A stretch of DNA of 64,000 nt from Micromonospora okii. Lineage in GTDB: Bacteria; Actinomycetota; Actinomycetes; Mycobacteriales; Micromonosporaceae. The stretch spans positions 265,872 through 329,871 of the forward strand of contig NZ_BBZF01000018.1 of the NCBI RefSeq assembly GCF_020884795.1, read 5' to 3'. The notes under the pieces were generated by a model. That model did not search any database and was not told the origin of the DNA. It worked only from the letters and a program-made list of their open reading frames with translations. This document shows, piece after piece, positions 34,460-42,752 of this stretch (position 1 is its first letter; each line of letters opens with the position of its first letter). The translations under genes and the position numbers were made by a program.

Positions 34460-35839
34460 ATGAGAAAACGTCTCTCCGTCGCGGGCGTCGCCCTGCTGAC
34501 GGTCCTCGCCGCCGTGTTCGCCTTCGGGCAGCCGGCGCAGGCCGCCGCCGGCTTCACCGTCTCCAACGGCAAGCTGTACGACGCCAACGGCACCGAGTTC
34601 GTCATGCGGGGCGTCAACCACGCCCACACCTGGTACCAGCAGCAGACCAGCTCCTTCGCCAACGTCAAGGCCCTCGGCGCGAACACCGTGCGCGTGGTGC
34701 TGGCCAGCGGCCAGCGGTGGGCGAAGAACGACGTCGCCGACGTCGCCAACGTCATCTCCCTGTGCAAGGCCAACAGGCTGATCTGCGTGCTGGAGGTGCA
34801 CGACACCACCGGGTACGGCGAGCAGAGCGGCGCGGCCACGCTGGCCCAGGCGGTCGACTACTGGCTCAGCGTCTCCAGCGCCCTCGCCGGCCAGGAGAAG
34901 TACGTCATCGTCAACATCGGCAACGAGCCGTACGGCAACCAGGGCTACGGCACCTGGGCGACCGACACCGCCAACGCGGTCAAGCGGCTGCGCGCCGCCG
35001 GCCTGACGCACACGATCATGGTCGACGCCCCGAACTGGGGCCAGGACTGGTCGTTCACGATGCGCGACAACGCCGCGTCCGTCTTCGCGGCCGACCCGCA
35101 GAAGAACACGGTCTTCTCCATCCACATGTACGGCGTCTTCGACACCGCCGCCGAGATCACCGACTACCTCGGCCGGTTCCGCACCGCGAAGCTGCCGATC
35201 GTGGTCGGCGAGTTCGGCTTCGACCACTCCGACGGCAACCCCGACGAGGACACGATCCTGTCGTACACCCAGGCCAACGGCATCGGGTACCTGGGCTGGT
35301 CGTGGAGCGGCAACGGCGGCGGCGTCGAGTACCTCGACATGGTCACCAACTTCAACCCCGCCGCCCTGACCACCTGGGGGCAGCGCATCTTCAACGGCGT
35401 CAACGGCATCAGGGCGACCTCCCGGGAGGCGTCGGTGTACGGCGGCGGGCCCAACCCGACCACGCCTCCGCCGCCCACCACGCCTCCGCCGACGACGCCC
35501 CCGCCCACTACGCCCCCGCCGACCACCCCGCCCCCGGCCGGCGGCTGCACGGCGACGTACACGATCGTCAACCAGTGGGCGGGCGGCTTCCAGGGCGAGG
35601 TGAGGGTGACCGCCGGCTCCGCCGCCGTCACCGGCTGGACGACGAGGTGGACCTACGCCAACGGGCAGACCGTCGGCCAGGCATGGAACGCCACGGTGAG
35701 CAGCAGCGGGTCGACCGTGACCGCCCGCAACGTGGACTACAACGGCCGGCTCGGCGCCGGGGCCAGCACCACGTTCGGCTTCATCGGCAGCGCGGGCGGC
35801 ACCAACACCGTCCCCGCCGTCACCTGCACGGCGAGCTAG
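34460..35839 (+). CDS. Secreted GH5 mannanase/cellulase with CBM2
   Basis: A 459-residue exported glycosidase: signal peptide (KRLSVAGVALLTVLAAVFAFG...AQA), a GH5 barrel at about 32-325, a linker of repeated TTPPP units, and a family 2 carbohydrate-binding module at the C terminus (CTATYTIVNQWAGGFQGEVR). The acid/base Glu is in VIVNIGNEPYG and the nucleophile in PIVVGEFGFDHSD. The RGVNHAHTWY start resembles subfamily 8 beta-mannanases, so endo-1,4-beta-mannan hydrolysis is the best guess. ATG 34460 has GAGGAAGG upstream. A likely promoter is TTTGCC with TACGCT 17-20 bases on, about 100 bases before the start. The gene is monocistronic and closed by a terminator hairpin. Confidence 0.92.
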   Translation: MRKRLSVAGVALLTVLAAVFAFGQPAQAAAGFTVSNGKLYDANGTEFVMRGVNHAHTWYQQQTSSFANVKALGANTVRVVLASGQRWAKNDVADVANVISLCKANRLICVLEVHDTTGYGEQSGAATLAQAVDYWLSVSSALAGQEKYVIVNIGNEPYGNQGYGTWATDTANAVKRLRAAGLTHTIMVDAPNWGQDWSFTMRDNAASVFAADPQKNTVFSIHMYGVFDTAAEITDYLGRFRTAKLPIVVGEFGFDHSDGNPDEDTILSYTQANGIGYLGWSWSGNGGGVEYLDMVTNFNPAALTTWGQRIFNGVNGIRATSREASVYGGGPNPTTPPPPTTPPPTTPPPTTPPPTTPPPAGGCTATYTIVNQWAGGFQGEVRVTAGSAAVTGWTTRWTYANGQTVGQAWNATVSSSGSTVTARNVDYNGRLGAGASTTFGFIGSAGGTNTVPAVTCTAS

Positions 35840-35851
35840 GCGTACCGCCAC

Positions 35852-35883
35852 GGGTGGTCGGGTCCGCGTGGGCCCGGCCACCC
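35852..35883. terminator. Hairpin between GH5 gene and FadR-type regulator
   Basis: GGGTGGTCGGG (35852-35862) pairs with CCCGGCCACCC (35873-35883) with one G-U pair. It lies 13 bases after the GH5 stop, between two convergent genes. Confidence 0.65.
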
Positions 35884-35917
35884 TCGCGTCGCCCGGCGCG
35901 CGGGCCCGGGGTCGGGC

Positions 35918-36679
35918 TCACGCCCCGGCCACGTCGCCGGCCTGCTCCCAGATCGCGCGCATCTCGTCGAAGGCCTGCGCCATGAGCTCCACCATCGCGC
36001 GCCGGGCCCGCTCGCCGTCGCGCCGCTGGATGGCCTGGGCCACCTCCGCGTGCAGGTGGAGCGCCTGGTCGTGGGGGTGGTGCGGCATCAGGTGATGCTC
36101 GTGCCGGCCGGTGAGCACCTCCGCGACCAGGCTCTGCAGGCGCACGAACATCTCGTTGCCGGAGGCGATCAGCACGCGTCGGTGGAATTCTATGTCCAGC
36201 TCGAGGAAGCGCTCCTCGTCGCCGGCCTTGCCGGCGGCCCACATCTTCGCGGCGAGCCCGACGAGGTCGCTCGCCTCGTCGTGGCCCACCCGCTCGGCGG
36301 CGAGCAGGGCGGCGTGCGGTTCGACGGCGGCCCGCAGCTCGGTGATCGAGCGGAGCTGGGTGATACGGCCGACCGAGGCGAGCCGCCAGCGGATCACCTG
36401 GGGATCGAAGACGTTCCACTCCTCGATCGGACGGATCATGACGCCGACCCGTCGGCGGGTCTCGACGAACCCGATCGAGGCGAGCACGCGCAGCACCTCG
36501 CGGACCACCGAGCGGGACACGGCATACCGGTCGACCAGGTCGTCGATGTTCAGGACCGCCCCCGGCGGGAGTTCGCCGCCGCAGATGGCCGTGCCGAGGC
36601 GATCGAGGACCTGCGCGTGCAATCCGGCTTCAACCGGGGCGGTCCGGACGGCAGGGACCCCTGCGGGGGACGGTTTCAC
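35918..36679 (-). CDS. FadR/GntR-family transcriptional regulator of the sugar-acid operon
   Basis: A protein of about 253 residues. The winged HTH is at about 20-85 (VLDRLGTAICGGELPPGAVL, then DDLVDRYAVSRSVVREVLRV), and the FCD ligand-binding domain follows (about 105-240) with the Asp/His metal set around ELDIEFHRRVLIASGN and HLHAEVAQAI. Relatives control galactonate, gluconate or uronate catabolism. It diverges from the importer/dehydratase operon and very probably represses it, releasing on a sugar-acid ligand. GTG 36679 is chosen for family length; TACGAT lies seven bases upstream, so the message could be leaderless. An in-frame ATG at 36739 would add 20 residues and has no ribosome site. 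Confidence 0.85.
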   Translation of the reverse strand: MKPSPAGVPAVRTAPVEAGLHAQVLDRLGTAICGGELPPGAVLNIDDLVDRYAVSRSVVREVLRVLASIGFVETRRRVGVMIRPIEEWNVFDPQVIRWRLASVGRITQLRSITELRAAVEPHAALLAAERVGHDEASDLVGLAAKMWAAGKAGDEERFLELDIEFHRRVLIASGNEMFVRLQSLVAEVLTGRHEHHLMPHHPHDQALHLHAEVAQAIQRRDGERARRAMVELMAQAFDEMRAIWEQAGDVAGA

Positions 36680-36709
36680 ACGGCGGATCGTATCAGTTAG
36701 ATCAACCCC

Positions 36710-36739
36710 TTGAATAAATCTGCTTTTTCGGCCTAGCAT
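36710..36739 (+). promoter_or_regulatory. Promoter of the sugar-acid operon
   Basis: TTGAAT (36710-36715), an 18-base AT-rich spacer and TAGCAT (36734-36739), about 100 bases upstream of the binding-protein gene. Confidence 0.6.
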
Positions 36740-36757
36740 CCGGACGTTAAGCGGATG
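36737..36757. promoter_or_regulatory. Candidate operator, CATCCG-N9-CGGATG
   Basis: A 6-base inverted repeat spaced by nine bases. It overlaps the -10 region and the expected transcription start of the importer operon, where a repressor such as the divergent FadR-type protein would act. Confidence 0.45.
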
Positions 36758-36844
36758 TAAACCAGGAGGTGGCGGGCCGCGTGGCGGTCCCGGCAGGCCA
36801 CCCGCATGGCGGTCCTGGCAAGGCCACGGCATAGGGAGTTGGAC

Positions 36845-38128
36845 GTGAGACGTCGATCGGTAATGGGAACCTCGCTGGCGATGGTGGTCGCACTGGGCCT
36901 GTCCGCCTGCGGTGGCGGCGACGCGGGTGGCTCGGACACCGTGCGCGTGACGCTGGTGAACCACGTCTGGACGGAGAACATCAAGAAGGCCCTGCCGGAG
37001 TTCGAGAAGCAGTCCGGCCTGAAGGTCGAGGTCACCCAGCTCGGTGAGGACCAGCTCTCCGACCAGTACAACGTCAAGCTCAACGCCGGGTCCAGCGACA
37101 TCGACGTGATGATGTACCGGCCGTTGCAGGAGGGGAGGCTGTTCGCCGAGAACAAGTACCTCGCCGACCTCGGCGAGAAGGCCAAGGCGGACAGCGCGTT
37201 CGAGATCGGCGACTTCCAGTCCGGGCCGGTGCAGGCGACCACCCACAAGGACAAGGTCGTCGGCATTCCGATCATCACCGAGCAGGAGGTCCTCTACTAC
37301 CGCAAGGACCTGCTGGAGAAGTCCGGCTTCACCGCCCCGCCGAAGACGCTCGACGAGCTCAAGACGCAGGCGGCCAAGGTCGAGGCCGACAACCCGGGAG
37401 TGGCGGGCTTCGTGTCCCGCACGGGCAAGGCCGCCGCCGTCACCCAGTTCTCCAGCTTCCTGTTCAGCTTCGGCGGCGACTTCGTCGACGCCGGCGGCAA
37501 GGCCACGGTCAACAGCGAGCAGGCCAAGCAGGCGTACGCCTACTACGGCGGGCTGCTGCGCGAGCACGGCCCGGACAAGATCAGCACCGACATGAGCTGG
37601 TCCGAGGCGATGGCGATCTTCACGCAGGGCAAGGCGGCCTTCTACACCGAGGCCAACTCGCTCTACAAGAACGCCACCGACCCGGCGAAGTCGAAGGTCT
37701 CCGACACCGTCGGCTTCGCGGCCTTCCCGGCCGGCCCCGCCGGCTCGAAGCCGTACAACATCCCCTCCTGGGCGCTCGGCGTCAACGACTCGTCCAAGAA
37801 CAAGGACAACGCCTGGAAGTTCATCCAGTGGGCGGCCGGCAAGGAGCAGGCGCTCGCGCAGCAGAAGGCCGGCGTCCCGAGCGCCCGTACCTCCGTCTGG
37901 GACAACCCGGAGGGCGCGGCGACCTACCCGAAGGACCTCGCCGAGGCCACCACCGTCAGCACCGCCAACGGTGTCGGCCACGACCGTCCGCTGGTCAAGA
38001 ACGTCGCCAAGGCGCGGGAGATCGTCGGCCAGCCGATCGTCGACGCGATCACCGGCAAGGACGTGACCGCCTCCGCGGAGAGCGCCAACGAGGCGTTCCA
38101 GAAGTTCCTCGACGACGAGGCGAAGTAG
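36845..38128 (+). CDS. ABC importer substrate-binding lipoprotein (sugar or sugar acid)
   Basis: A 427-residue family 1 solute-binding protein. A basic start and hydrophobic core end in the lipobox LSAC, with the lipid-modified Cys at residue 22. The mature part shows VRVTLVNHVWTENIKKALPEFEKQSGLKVEV and IDVMMYRPLQEGRLFAEN, as in CUT1 sugar-binding proteins. GTG 36845 has AGGGAG just upstream. It is followed by two permease genes but no ATPase, so a shared MsmK-like ATPase elsewhere must power it. The metabolic genes downstream suggest that the cargo is an aldonate, uronate or oligomer containing them. A strong hairpin follows its stop, probably raising its expression over the permeases. Confidence 0.92.
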   Translation: MRRRSVMGTSLAMVVALGLSACGGGDAGGSDTVRVTLVNHVWTENIKKALPEFEKQSGLKVEVTQLGEDQLSDQYNVKLNAGSSDIDVMMYRPLQEGRLFAENKYLADLGEKAKADSAFEIGDFQSGPVQATTHKDKVVGIPIITEQEVLYYRKDLLEKSGFTAPPKTLDELKTQAAKVEADNPGVAGFVSRTGKAAAVTQFSSFLFSFGGDFVDAGGKATVNSEQAKQAYAYYGGLLREHGPDKISTDMSWSEAMAIFTQGKAAFYTEANSLYKNATDPAKSKVSDTVGFAAFPAGPAGSKPYNIPSWALGVNDSSKNKDNAWKFIQWAAGKEQALAQQKAGVPSARTSVWDNPEGAATYPKDLAEATTVSTANGVGHDRPLVKNVAKAREIVGQPIVDAITGKDVTASAESANEAFQKFLDDEAK

Positions 38129-38177
38129 CCCGGGGCGCGGGTGGTGGGGCGGACGGCCCCGCCACCCGCGCCCCGGG
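38129..38177 (+). terminator. Intra-operon hairpin after the binding-protein gene
   Basis: A 16-bp stem (38129-38144 with 38162-38177) topped by a second five-bp stem. It starts at the base after the stop codon. Without a U-tract it may be a partial terminator or an mRNA 3'-end stabiliser that favours the binding protein over the permeases. Confidence 0.6.
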
Positions 38178-38206
38178 CCCCTGGCCCTGACCCCTCCGGA
38201 GACCTG

Positions 38207-39157
38207 ATGTCAGCCGTCACCACACCAGTCAAGAAATCACCCGGGGTCCGCTCGACGCACTCGGAGAGCTCCGCCCTGTCACGCTGGGCCAACAACCACC
38301 GCAAGTGGCTCTTCGCGGCGCCCGCCATGGTCTTCGTCGCCGTGCTGATCGTCTTCCCGGTGGCGTGGACGGGGTATCTCAGCCTCACCGACGCCGAGGG
38401 CTCGGTGCGCGCCGAGAGCAGTTTCATCGGGTTCCAGAACTACCTCGACGTGCTCGGCGACACCGACCGGTTCTGGCCGGCGGTGTGGCGCACCGCCCTC
38501 TTCACCGGAGTGGTGCTCTTCTTCGAGGTCGTTCTCGGCATGGCGATCGCCCTGCTGCTGTGGCGGCCGTTCCGTGGCGAGAAGTGGGTCCGGGTCGCGA
38601 TCCTCCTGCCGCTGGTGGCCACGCCGGTGGCGGTCGGCATGATGTGGCGCCTCATCTTCGACCCCAACATCGGGGCGGCGAACCAGCTCCTCGGCTGGTT
38701 CGGCATCTCCCCCCAGCCGTGGCTCGCCGGGCAGGGCTCGGCCCTGCCGACCACGATGTTCATCGACATCTGGCAGTGGACGCCGATGGTCGTGCTGATC
38801 CTGCTCGCCGGCCTGACCGCGATCTCCGACGAGCCGCAGGAGGCGGCGCTGATCGACGGCGCGAGCACCTGGCAGCGGTTCCGGCACGTCACCCTGCCGC
38901 TGCTGATGCCGACCGTGATCGTCGCGATCCTGCTGCGCGGCATCGACGCGCTGAAGACCTTCGACATCCTCTACGCCACCAAGGGACGGGGCGGCGGGTC
39001 CTTCCACGAGGTGGAGACCCTCAACGTCTACGCCTACGGCCTCAGCTTCGACTACAACGACTACGGCGTCTCGTCGACCGTCCTCATCATCTTCTTCCTG
39101 ATCATCATCGGGGTGATGTGGGCCCTGACGTACCGCAAGAAGGGGATGGACCGATGA
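38207..39157 (+). CDS. ABC importer permease, MalF type
   Basis: A 316-residue permease with six membrane segments (first at about 35-55: WLFAAPAMVFVAVLIVFPVA). The EAA loop that contacts the ATPase is at about 225-245 (EAALIDGASTWQRFRHVTLP). It is the first of two permease subunits of the CUT1 family. ATG 38207 follows a CCGGAGA site. Its stop overlaps the start of the second permease (ATGA). Confidence 0.93.
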   Translation: MSAVTTPVKKSPGVRSTHSESSALSRWANNHRKWLFAAPAMVFVAVLIVFPVAWTGYLSLTDAEGSVRAESSFIGFQNYLDVLGDTDRFWPAVWRTALFTGVVLFFEVVLGMAIALLLWRPFRGEKWVRVAILLPLVATPVAVGMMWRLIFDPNIGAANQLLGWFGISPQPWLAGQGSALPTTMFIDIWQWTPMVVLILLAGLTAISDEPQEAALIDGASTWQRFRHVTLPLLMPTVIVAILLRGIDALKTFDILYATKGRGGGSFHEVETLNVYAYGLSFDYNDYGVSSTVLIIFFLIIIGVMWALTYRKKGMDR

Positions 39158-39969
39158 AGCCGCGCGGGCCGTACAGGATCTTCCGGGCCGTGGCCCTCGT
39201 CCTCGTGGTGCTGGCGCTGGTCGCGCCGCTGGTCTGGATGGTCGCCGCGTCGCTCAAGACCAACGTCGACATCTACGACACCGAGAAGACCTTCTCCTTC
39301 ACCCCCACGCTGGACAACTACGCCAACGTGCTCCAGCAGGCGAACTACGTGAAGTTCATCGGCAACAGCCTCTGGGTGGCGCTCGCCGCCACCGTGCTGT
39401 CGCTGCTGCTCGGCGTGCCGGCCGCGTACTCGATGAGCCGGTTCAACATGAAGAAGTCGGCGCTCGTCGTGCTCATGGCGCGGGTCATCCCCGGCGTCTC
39501 GCTGCTGGTGCCCTGGTACTACGTCTTCTCGAACCTGCAGATGGTCGGCGGCTTCACCGTGCTGATCCTCAGCCACATGTTCGTCTCGCTGCCGTTGATC
39601 GTCTACATCATGATGGGCTACTTCGACGGCCTGCCGGCCGAGCTGGAGGAGGCCGCGCTCGTCGACGGGCTGACCCACATCGGCGCGTTCCGCCGGATCA
39701 CCCTGCCGCTGTCGGTCCCCGGCGTCGCCACCGCCGGCATCCTGTCGTTCATCTTCTCCTGGAACAACTTCATGTTCGCCCTGGTCCTCTCCGGGGCCGA
39801 CACCAAGACGCTCCCGGTGGCGATCTTCGACTTCGTCGGCTACGCCAGCATCGACTGGGGCGGCCTGATGGCGGCGGCGACCGTGGTCACCCTCCCCATC
39901 ATGGTGATCGCCCTGTTTGTGCAGAAGTACGTCGTCTCCGGCCTGACCGCCGGCGCCACGAAGGGCTGA
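39154..39969 (+). CDS. ABC importer permease, MalG type
   Basis: A 271-residue permease with six membrane segments and the EAA loop EEAALVDGLTHIGAFRRITL at about 165-185. It pairs with the upstream MalF-type subunit, to which it is translationally coupled by a four-base overlap. Only eight bases separate it from the galactonate dehydratase gene, so transport and catabolism are one operon. Confidence 0.93.
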   Translation: MKPRGPYRIFRAVALVLVVLALVAPLVWMVAASLKTNVDIYDTEKTFSFTPTLDNYANVLQQANYVKFIGNSLWVALAATVLSLLLGVPAAYSMSRFNMKKSALVVLMARVIPGVSLLVPWYYVFSNLQMVGGFTVLILSHMFVSLPLIVYIMMGYFDGLPAELEEAALVDGLTHIGAFRRITLPLSVPGVATAGILSFIFSWNNFMFALVLSGADTKTLPVAIFDFVGYASIDWGGLMAAATVVTLPIMVIALFVQKYVVSGLTAGATKG

Positions 39970-39976
39970 CGGCATC

Positions 39977-41125
39977 ATGACCACGATCGAACGGGTGGAG
40001 ACGTTCCTCGTCGCCCCGCGCTGGCTCTTCGTCCGGGTGGAGACCTCCTCCGGCGTCGTCGGCTGGGGCGAGGCGACCTGCGAGGGGCGCTCCGAGACGG
40101 TCCGCACCGCCGTCGAGCAGCTCAGCGAGCTGCTGATCGGCCGGGACGCGCTGCGCATCGAGGACCACTGGCAGGTGATGACGAAGGGCTCGTTCTACCG
40201 GGGCGGGCCGATCCTGGCCAGCGCCGTGGCCGGGCTCGACCAGGCCCTGTGGGACATCGCCGGCAAGCACTTCGGCGCGCCGGTGCACCAACTGCTCGGC
40301 GGTCCGGTGCGGGACCGCATCCGGGTCTACGGCTGGGTCGGCGGCGACGATCCCAGCGAGGTGCGCGACCAGATCGGCGCCGCCCTCGCCACGGGGCTGA
40401 CCGCGGTGAAGATGAACGCCTCCGGCCGGATGAGCGCCGTCGCGTCCGTCGCCGAGCTGGACGCCGTGGTGCGGCGGGTCGCCACGGCCCGGGAGGTGCT
40501 CGGCGACTCCCGGGACGTGGCGGTCGACTTCCACGGCCGGTTCAGCCTCGCCACGGCCCGCCGGGTCGCCCCGCTGCTGGAGCCGTACCGGCCGTTCTTC
40601 CTCGAGGAGCCGGTGGTCCCGGAGAACTCGCACCTCATCGGCGAGTTCGTCCGCTCCACCACCACGCCCGTGTCGACGGGGGAGCGGCTCTACAACCGGC
40701 AGGAGTTCCTGCCGGTGCTCCAGGCCGGCATCGCGGTCGCCCAGCCGGACCTCTCGCACGCCGGCGGCATCACCGAGGTCCGCAAGATCGCCGCGCTGGC
40801 CGAGGTGTACGACGCGCAGCTCGCCCCGCACTGCCCGCTCGGGCCGATCGCGCTCGCGGCCTGCCTCCAGGTCGGCTTCGCCACGCCGAACTACCTGATC
40901 CAGGAACAGAGCATCGGCATCCACTACAACCTCGGCGCCGAGGTGCTCGACTACTGCCTCGACAAGTCCCCGCTGACGTTCGTCGACGGCTACGTCGAGC
41001 GGCTCACGGCCCCCGGCCTCGGCATCGACATCGACGAAGACGCGGTGCGCGCGGCGGACAAGCGCGGCCACGCGTGGCGCAGCCCCACGTGGCGGCACCG
41101 CGACGGCTCCTACGCGGAATGGTGA
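39977..41125 (+). CDS. dgoD: D-galactonate dehydratase (enolase superfamily)
   Basis: A 382-residue protein, exactly the length of E. coli DgoD. Metal-binding acids are Asp184 (VAVDFHGRF), Glu210 (FFLEEP) and Glu236 (STGERLYN), with His186 and His285 (APHCPLGP) as the acid/base residues; these sit at or one position from the E. coli numbers. It removes water from D-galactonate to give 2-keto-3-deoxy-galactonate. The next genes supply an aldolase and a PfkB kinase, completing the De Ley-Doudoroff-type route. Close relatives with other aldonate preferences exist, so the exact substrate is likely but not certain. Confidence 0.88.
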   Translation: MTTIERVETFLVAPRWLFVRVETSSGVVGWGEATCEGRSETVRTAVEQLSELLIGRDALRIEDHWQVMTKGSFYRGGPILASAVAGLDQALWDIAGKHFGAPVHQLLGGPVRDRIRVYGWVGGDDPSEVRDQIGAALATGLTAVKMNASGRMSAVASVAELDAVVRRVATAREVLGDSRDVAVDFHGRFSLATARRVAPLLEPYRPFFLEEPVVPENSHLIGEFVRSTTTPVSTGERLYNRQEFLPVLQAGIAVAQPDLSHAGGITEVRKIAALAEVYDAQLAPHCPLGPIALAACLQVGFATPNYLIQEQSIGIHYNLGAEVLDYCLDKSPLTFVDGYVERLTAPGLGIDIDEDAVRAADKRGHAWRSPTWRHRDGSYAEW

Positions 41126-41129
41126 TCAC

Positions 41130-41768
41130 ATGACCCTCGATCTCGTCGCCGAACTCACGGCCGCCCGCGTCCTGGCGGTCATCCGCGGCACCGACGCCGC
41201 CGGTGCGGTCGCCGCGGGCACCGCGCTGCTGGAGGAGGGCGTACGCATCGTCGAAGTCGCCCTCACCACGCCGGACGCGACGCGGGCCATCGAGGCGCTG
41301 CGCGCCGCCGCGCCCGCCGGCTCCCTCGTCGGCGCGGGCACGGTGCTCACCACCGCCGACGTGGCCGACGTGGCCGCCGCCGGCGCCCAGTTCGTGGTGA
41401 CCCCGGCCGTGGTCGAGTCGATCGGCGAGGCCGCCCGCCGGGGCCTCCCGGTCGCCGCCGGGGCCCTCACCCCCACGGAGGCGTACAACGCCGTCCGGCT
41501 GGGGGCGTCGGCCGTCAAGCTCTTCCCCGCGTCGGTGGGCGGCCCGGCGTACCTGAAGGCGGTGCGCGACCCGTTCCCGGACATCCCGTTCGTGGCGGTC
41601 GGCGGGGTGGGCCTGGCCGACGTGCCCGGCTACTTCCGGGCGGGCGCGATCGCGCTCGGGCTCGGCGGCCCGCTGGTCGGCGACGCCGCCTCCGGCGGTG
41701 ACCTGGACGCGCTGCGGGGCCGGGCCCGCACGTACCTCGCCGCCGTGCGGGAAGCCGCCGGATCGTGA
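41130..41768 (+). CDS. 2-keto-3-deoxy-6-phosphogluconate/galactonate aldolase
   Basis: A 212-residue class I aldolase of the KDPG/KDPGal family. Glu42 (IVEVALTTPDA) and the Schiff-base Lys130 (GASAVKLFPAS) are in place, as are GAGTVLT and AVGGVGLADV. It splits the phosphorylated keto-deoxy acid into pyruvate and glyceraldehyde 3-phosphate. The start is ATG 41130, four bases after the dehydratase stop, and its end overlaps the kinase gene by four bases. Whether it prefers the gluco or galacto epimer cannot be told from sequence. Confidence 0.92.
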   Translation: MTLDLVAELTAARVLAVIRGTDAAGAVAAGTALLEEGVRIVEVALTTPDATRAIEALRAAAPAGSLVGAGTVLTTADVADVAAAGAQFVVTPAVVESIGEAARRGLPVAAGALTPTEAYNAVRLGASAVKLFPASVGGPAYLKAVRDPFPDIPFVAVGGVGLADVPGYFRAGAIALGLGGPLVGDAASGGDLDALRGRARTYLAAVREAAGS

Positions 41769-42718
41769 CCGCGCCCGACCTGCTCACCTTCGGCGAGACG
41801 ATGGTCTCGCTGCGCGCCTCCGGCCCGCTCGCCGCCGGGGCGACCCTGAGCATGCACCTGGCCGGGGCCGAGTCCAACGTGGCGGTGGGGGTGGCCCGGC
41901 TGGGTCACCGGGCCGCCTGGGCGGGCCGGGTGGGCACCGACGAGTTCGGCGAGTACGTGCTGCGGCAGTTGCGCGCCGAGGGCGTCGCGGTCGACGGCGT
42001 GACCCGCGACCCCGACCGGCCGAGCGGCCTGATGTTCCTGGAGCAGCGCACCGCCGACCTGACCCGGGTGCAGTACCACCGGGCCGGCTCCGCCGGGTCG
42101 GCGCTGCGCGTCGACGACCTGCGGGCCCCGCTGGCCGCCGGCGCGCGGGTGCTGCACCTGACCGGGATCACCCCGGCGTTGTCCGACACCGCCCGGGAGG
42201 CCGCCCGGTGGGCGGTCGAGGCCGCCACCGCCGCCGGCATCCCGGTCTGCCTCGACGTCAACCACCGCGACCGGCTCTGGTCCCGCGACGCCGCCCGCGC
42301 GGTGCTCGCCCCGCTCGCGCGGCACGCCGCGATCGTCGTCGCCTCCGCCGACGAACTCGACATCCTCGGCGACCCGGGGGCCGACGAGCAGACGGTCGTG
42401 GCGGAGCTGCTCGGACGGGGCGTGGGCACCGTCCTGGTCAAGCTGGGCGCCGACGGCGCGCGGGCGCACACCCCCGACGGGGTCGAGCGGGTCGGCGCGC
42501 TGACCGTGACGGCCGTCGACCCGGTCGGCGCCGGGGACGCGTTCACGGCGGGTTACCTGTCCGGCTGGTTCGACGGGCTCGACCTCGCCGCCCGCCTGCG
42601 CCGCGCGGCGACCCTGGGCGCCTTCGCGGTCTCCAGCCGCGGCGACTGCGAAGGGCTGCCCCGCCGCGCCGAACTCTCCCTCCTGGACGGCCACGAGGCC
42701 GGAAACGTCCTGCGCTGA
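41765..42718 (+). CDS. 2-keto-3-deoxy sugar-acid kinase (PfkB family)
   Basis: A 317-residue ribokinase-fold protein. LTFGETMVSLRASGPLAAG at the N terminus, AGAESNVAVGVARLG, and the C-terminal signature DPVGAGDAFTAGYLSG, with the catalytic Asp in GAGD, are typical of KDG kinases. It would phosphorylate KDG (or KDGal) at O6 to feed the aldolase encoded just upstream, to which it is coupled (GTGA at 41765). It therefore serves both dehydratases of the operon. Other PfkB sugars cannot be excluded from sequence, but context strongly supports KDG. Confidence 0.88.
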   Translation: MTAPDLLTFGETMVSLRASGPLAAGATLSMHLAGAESNVAVGVARLGHRAAWAGRVGTDEFGEYVLRQLRAEGVAVDGVTRDPDRPSGLMFLEQRTADLTRVQYHRAGSAGSALRVDDLRAPLAAGARVLHLTGITPALSDTAREAARWAVEAATAAGIPVCLDVNHRDRLWSRDAARAVLAPLARHAAIVVASADELDILGDPGADEQTVVAELLGRGVGTVLVKLGADGARAHTPDGVERVGALTVTAVDPVGAGDAFTAGYLSGWFDGLDLAARLRRAATLGAFAVSSRGDCEGLPRRAELSLLDGHEAGNVLR

Positions 42719-42752
42719 GCCGCCGCGTACACCCCTCGAAGAAAGGCATCCC

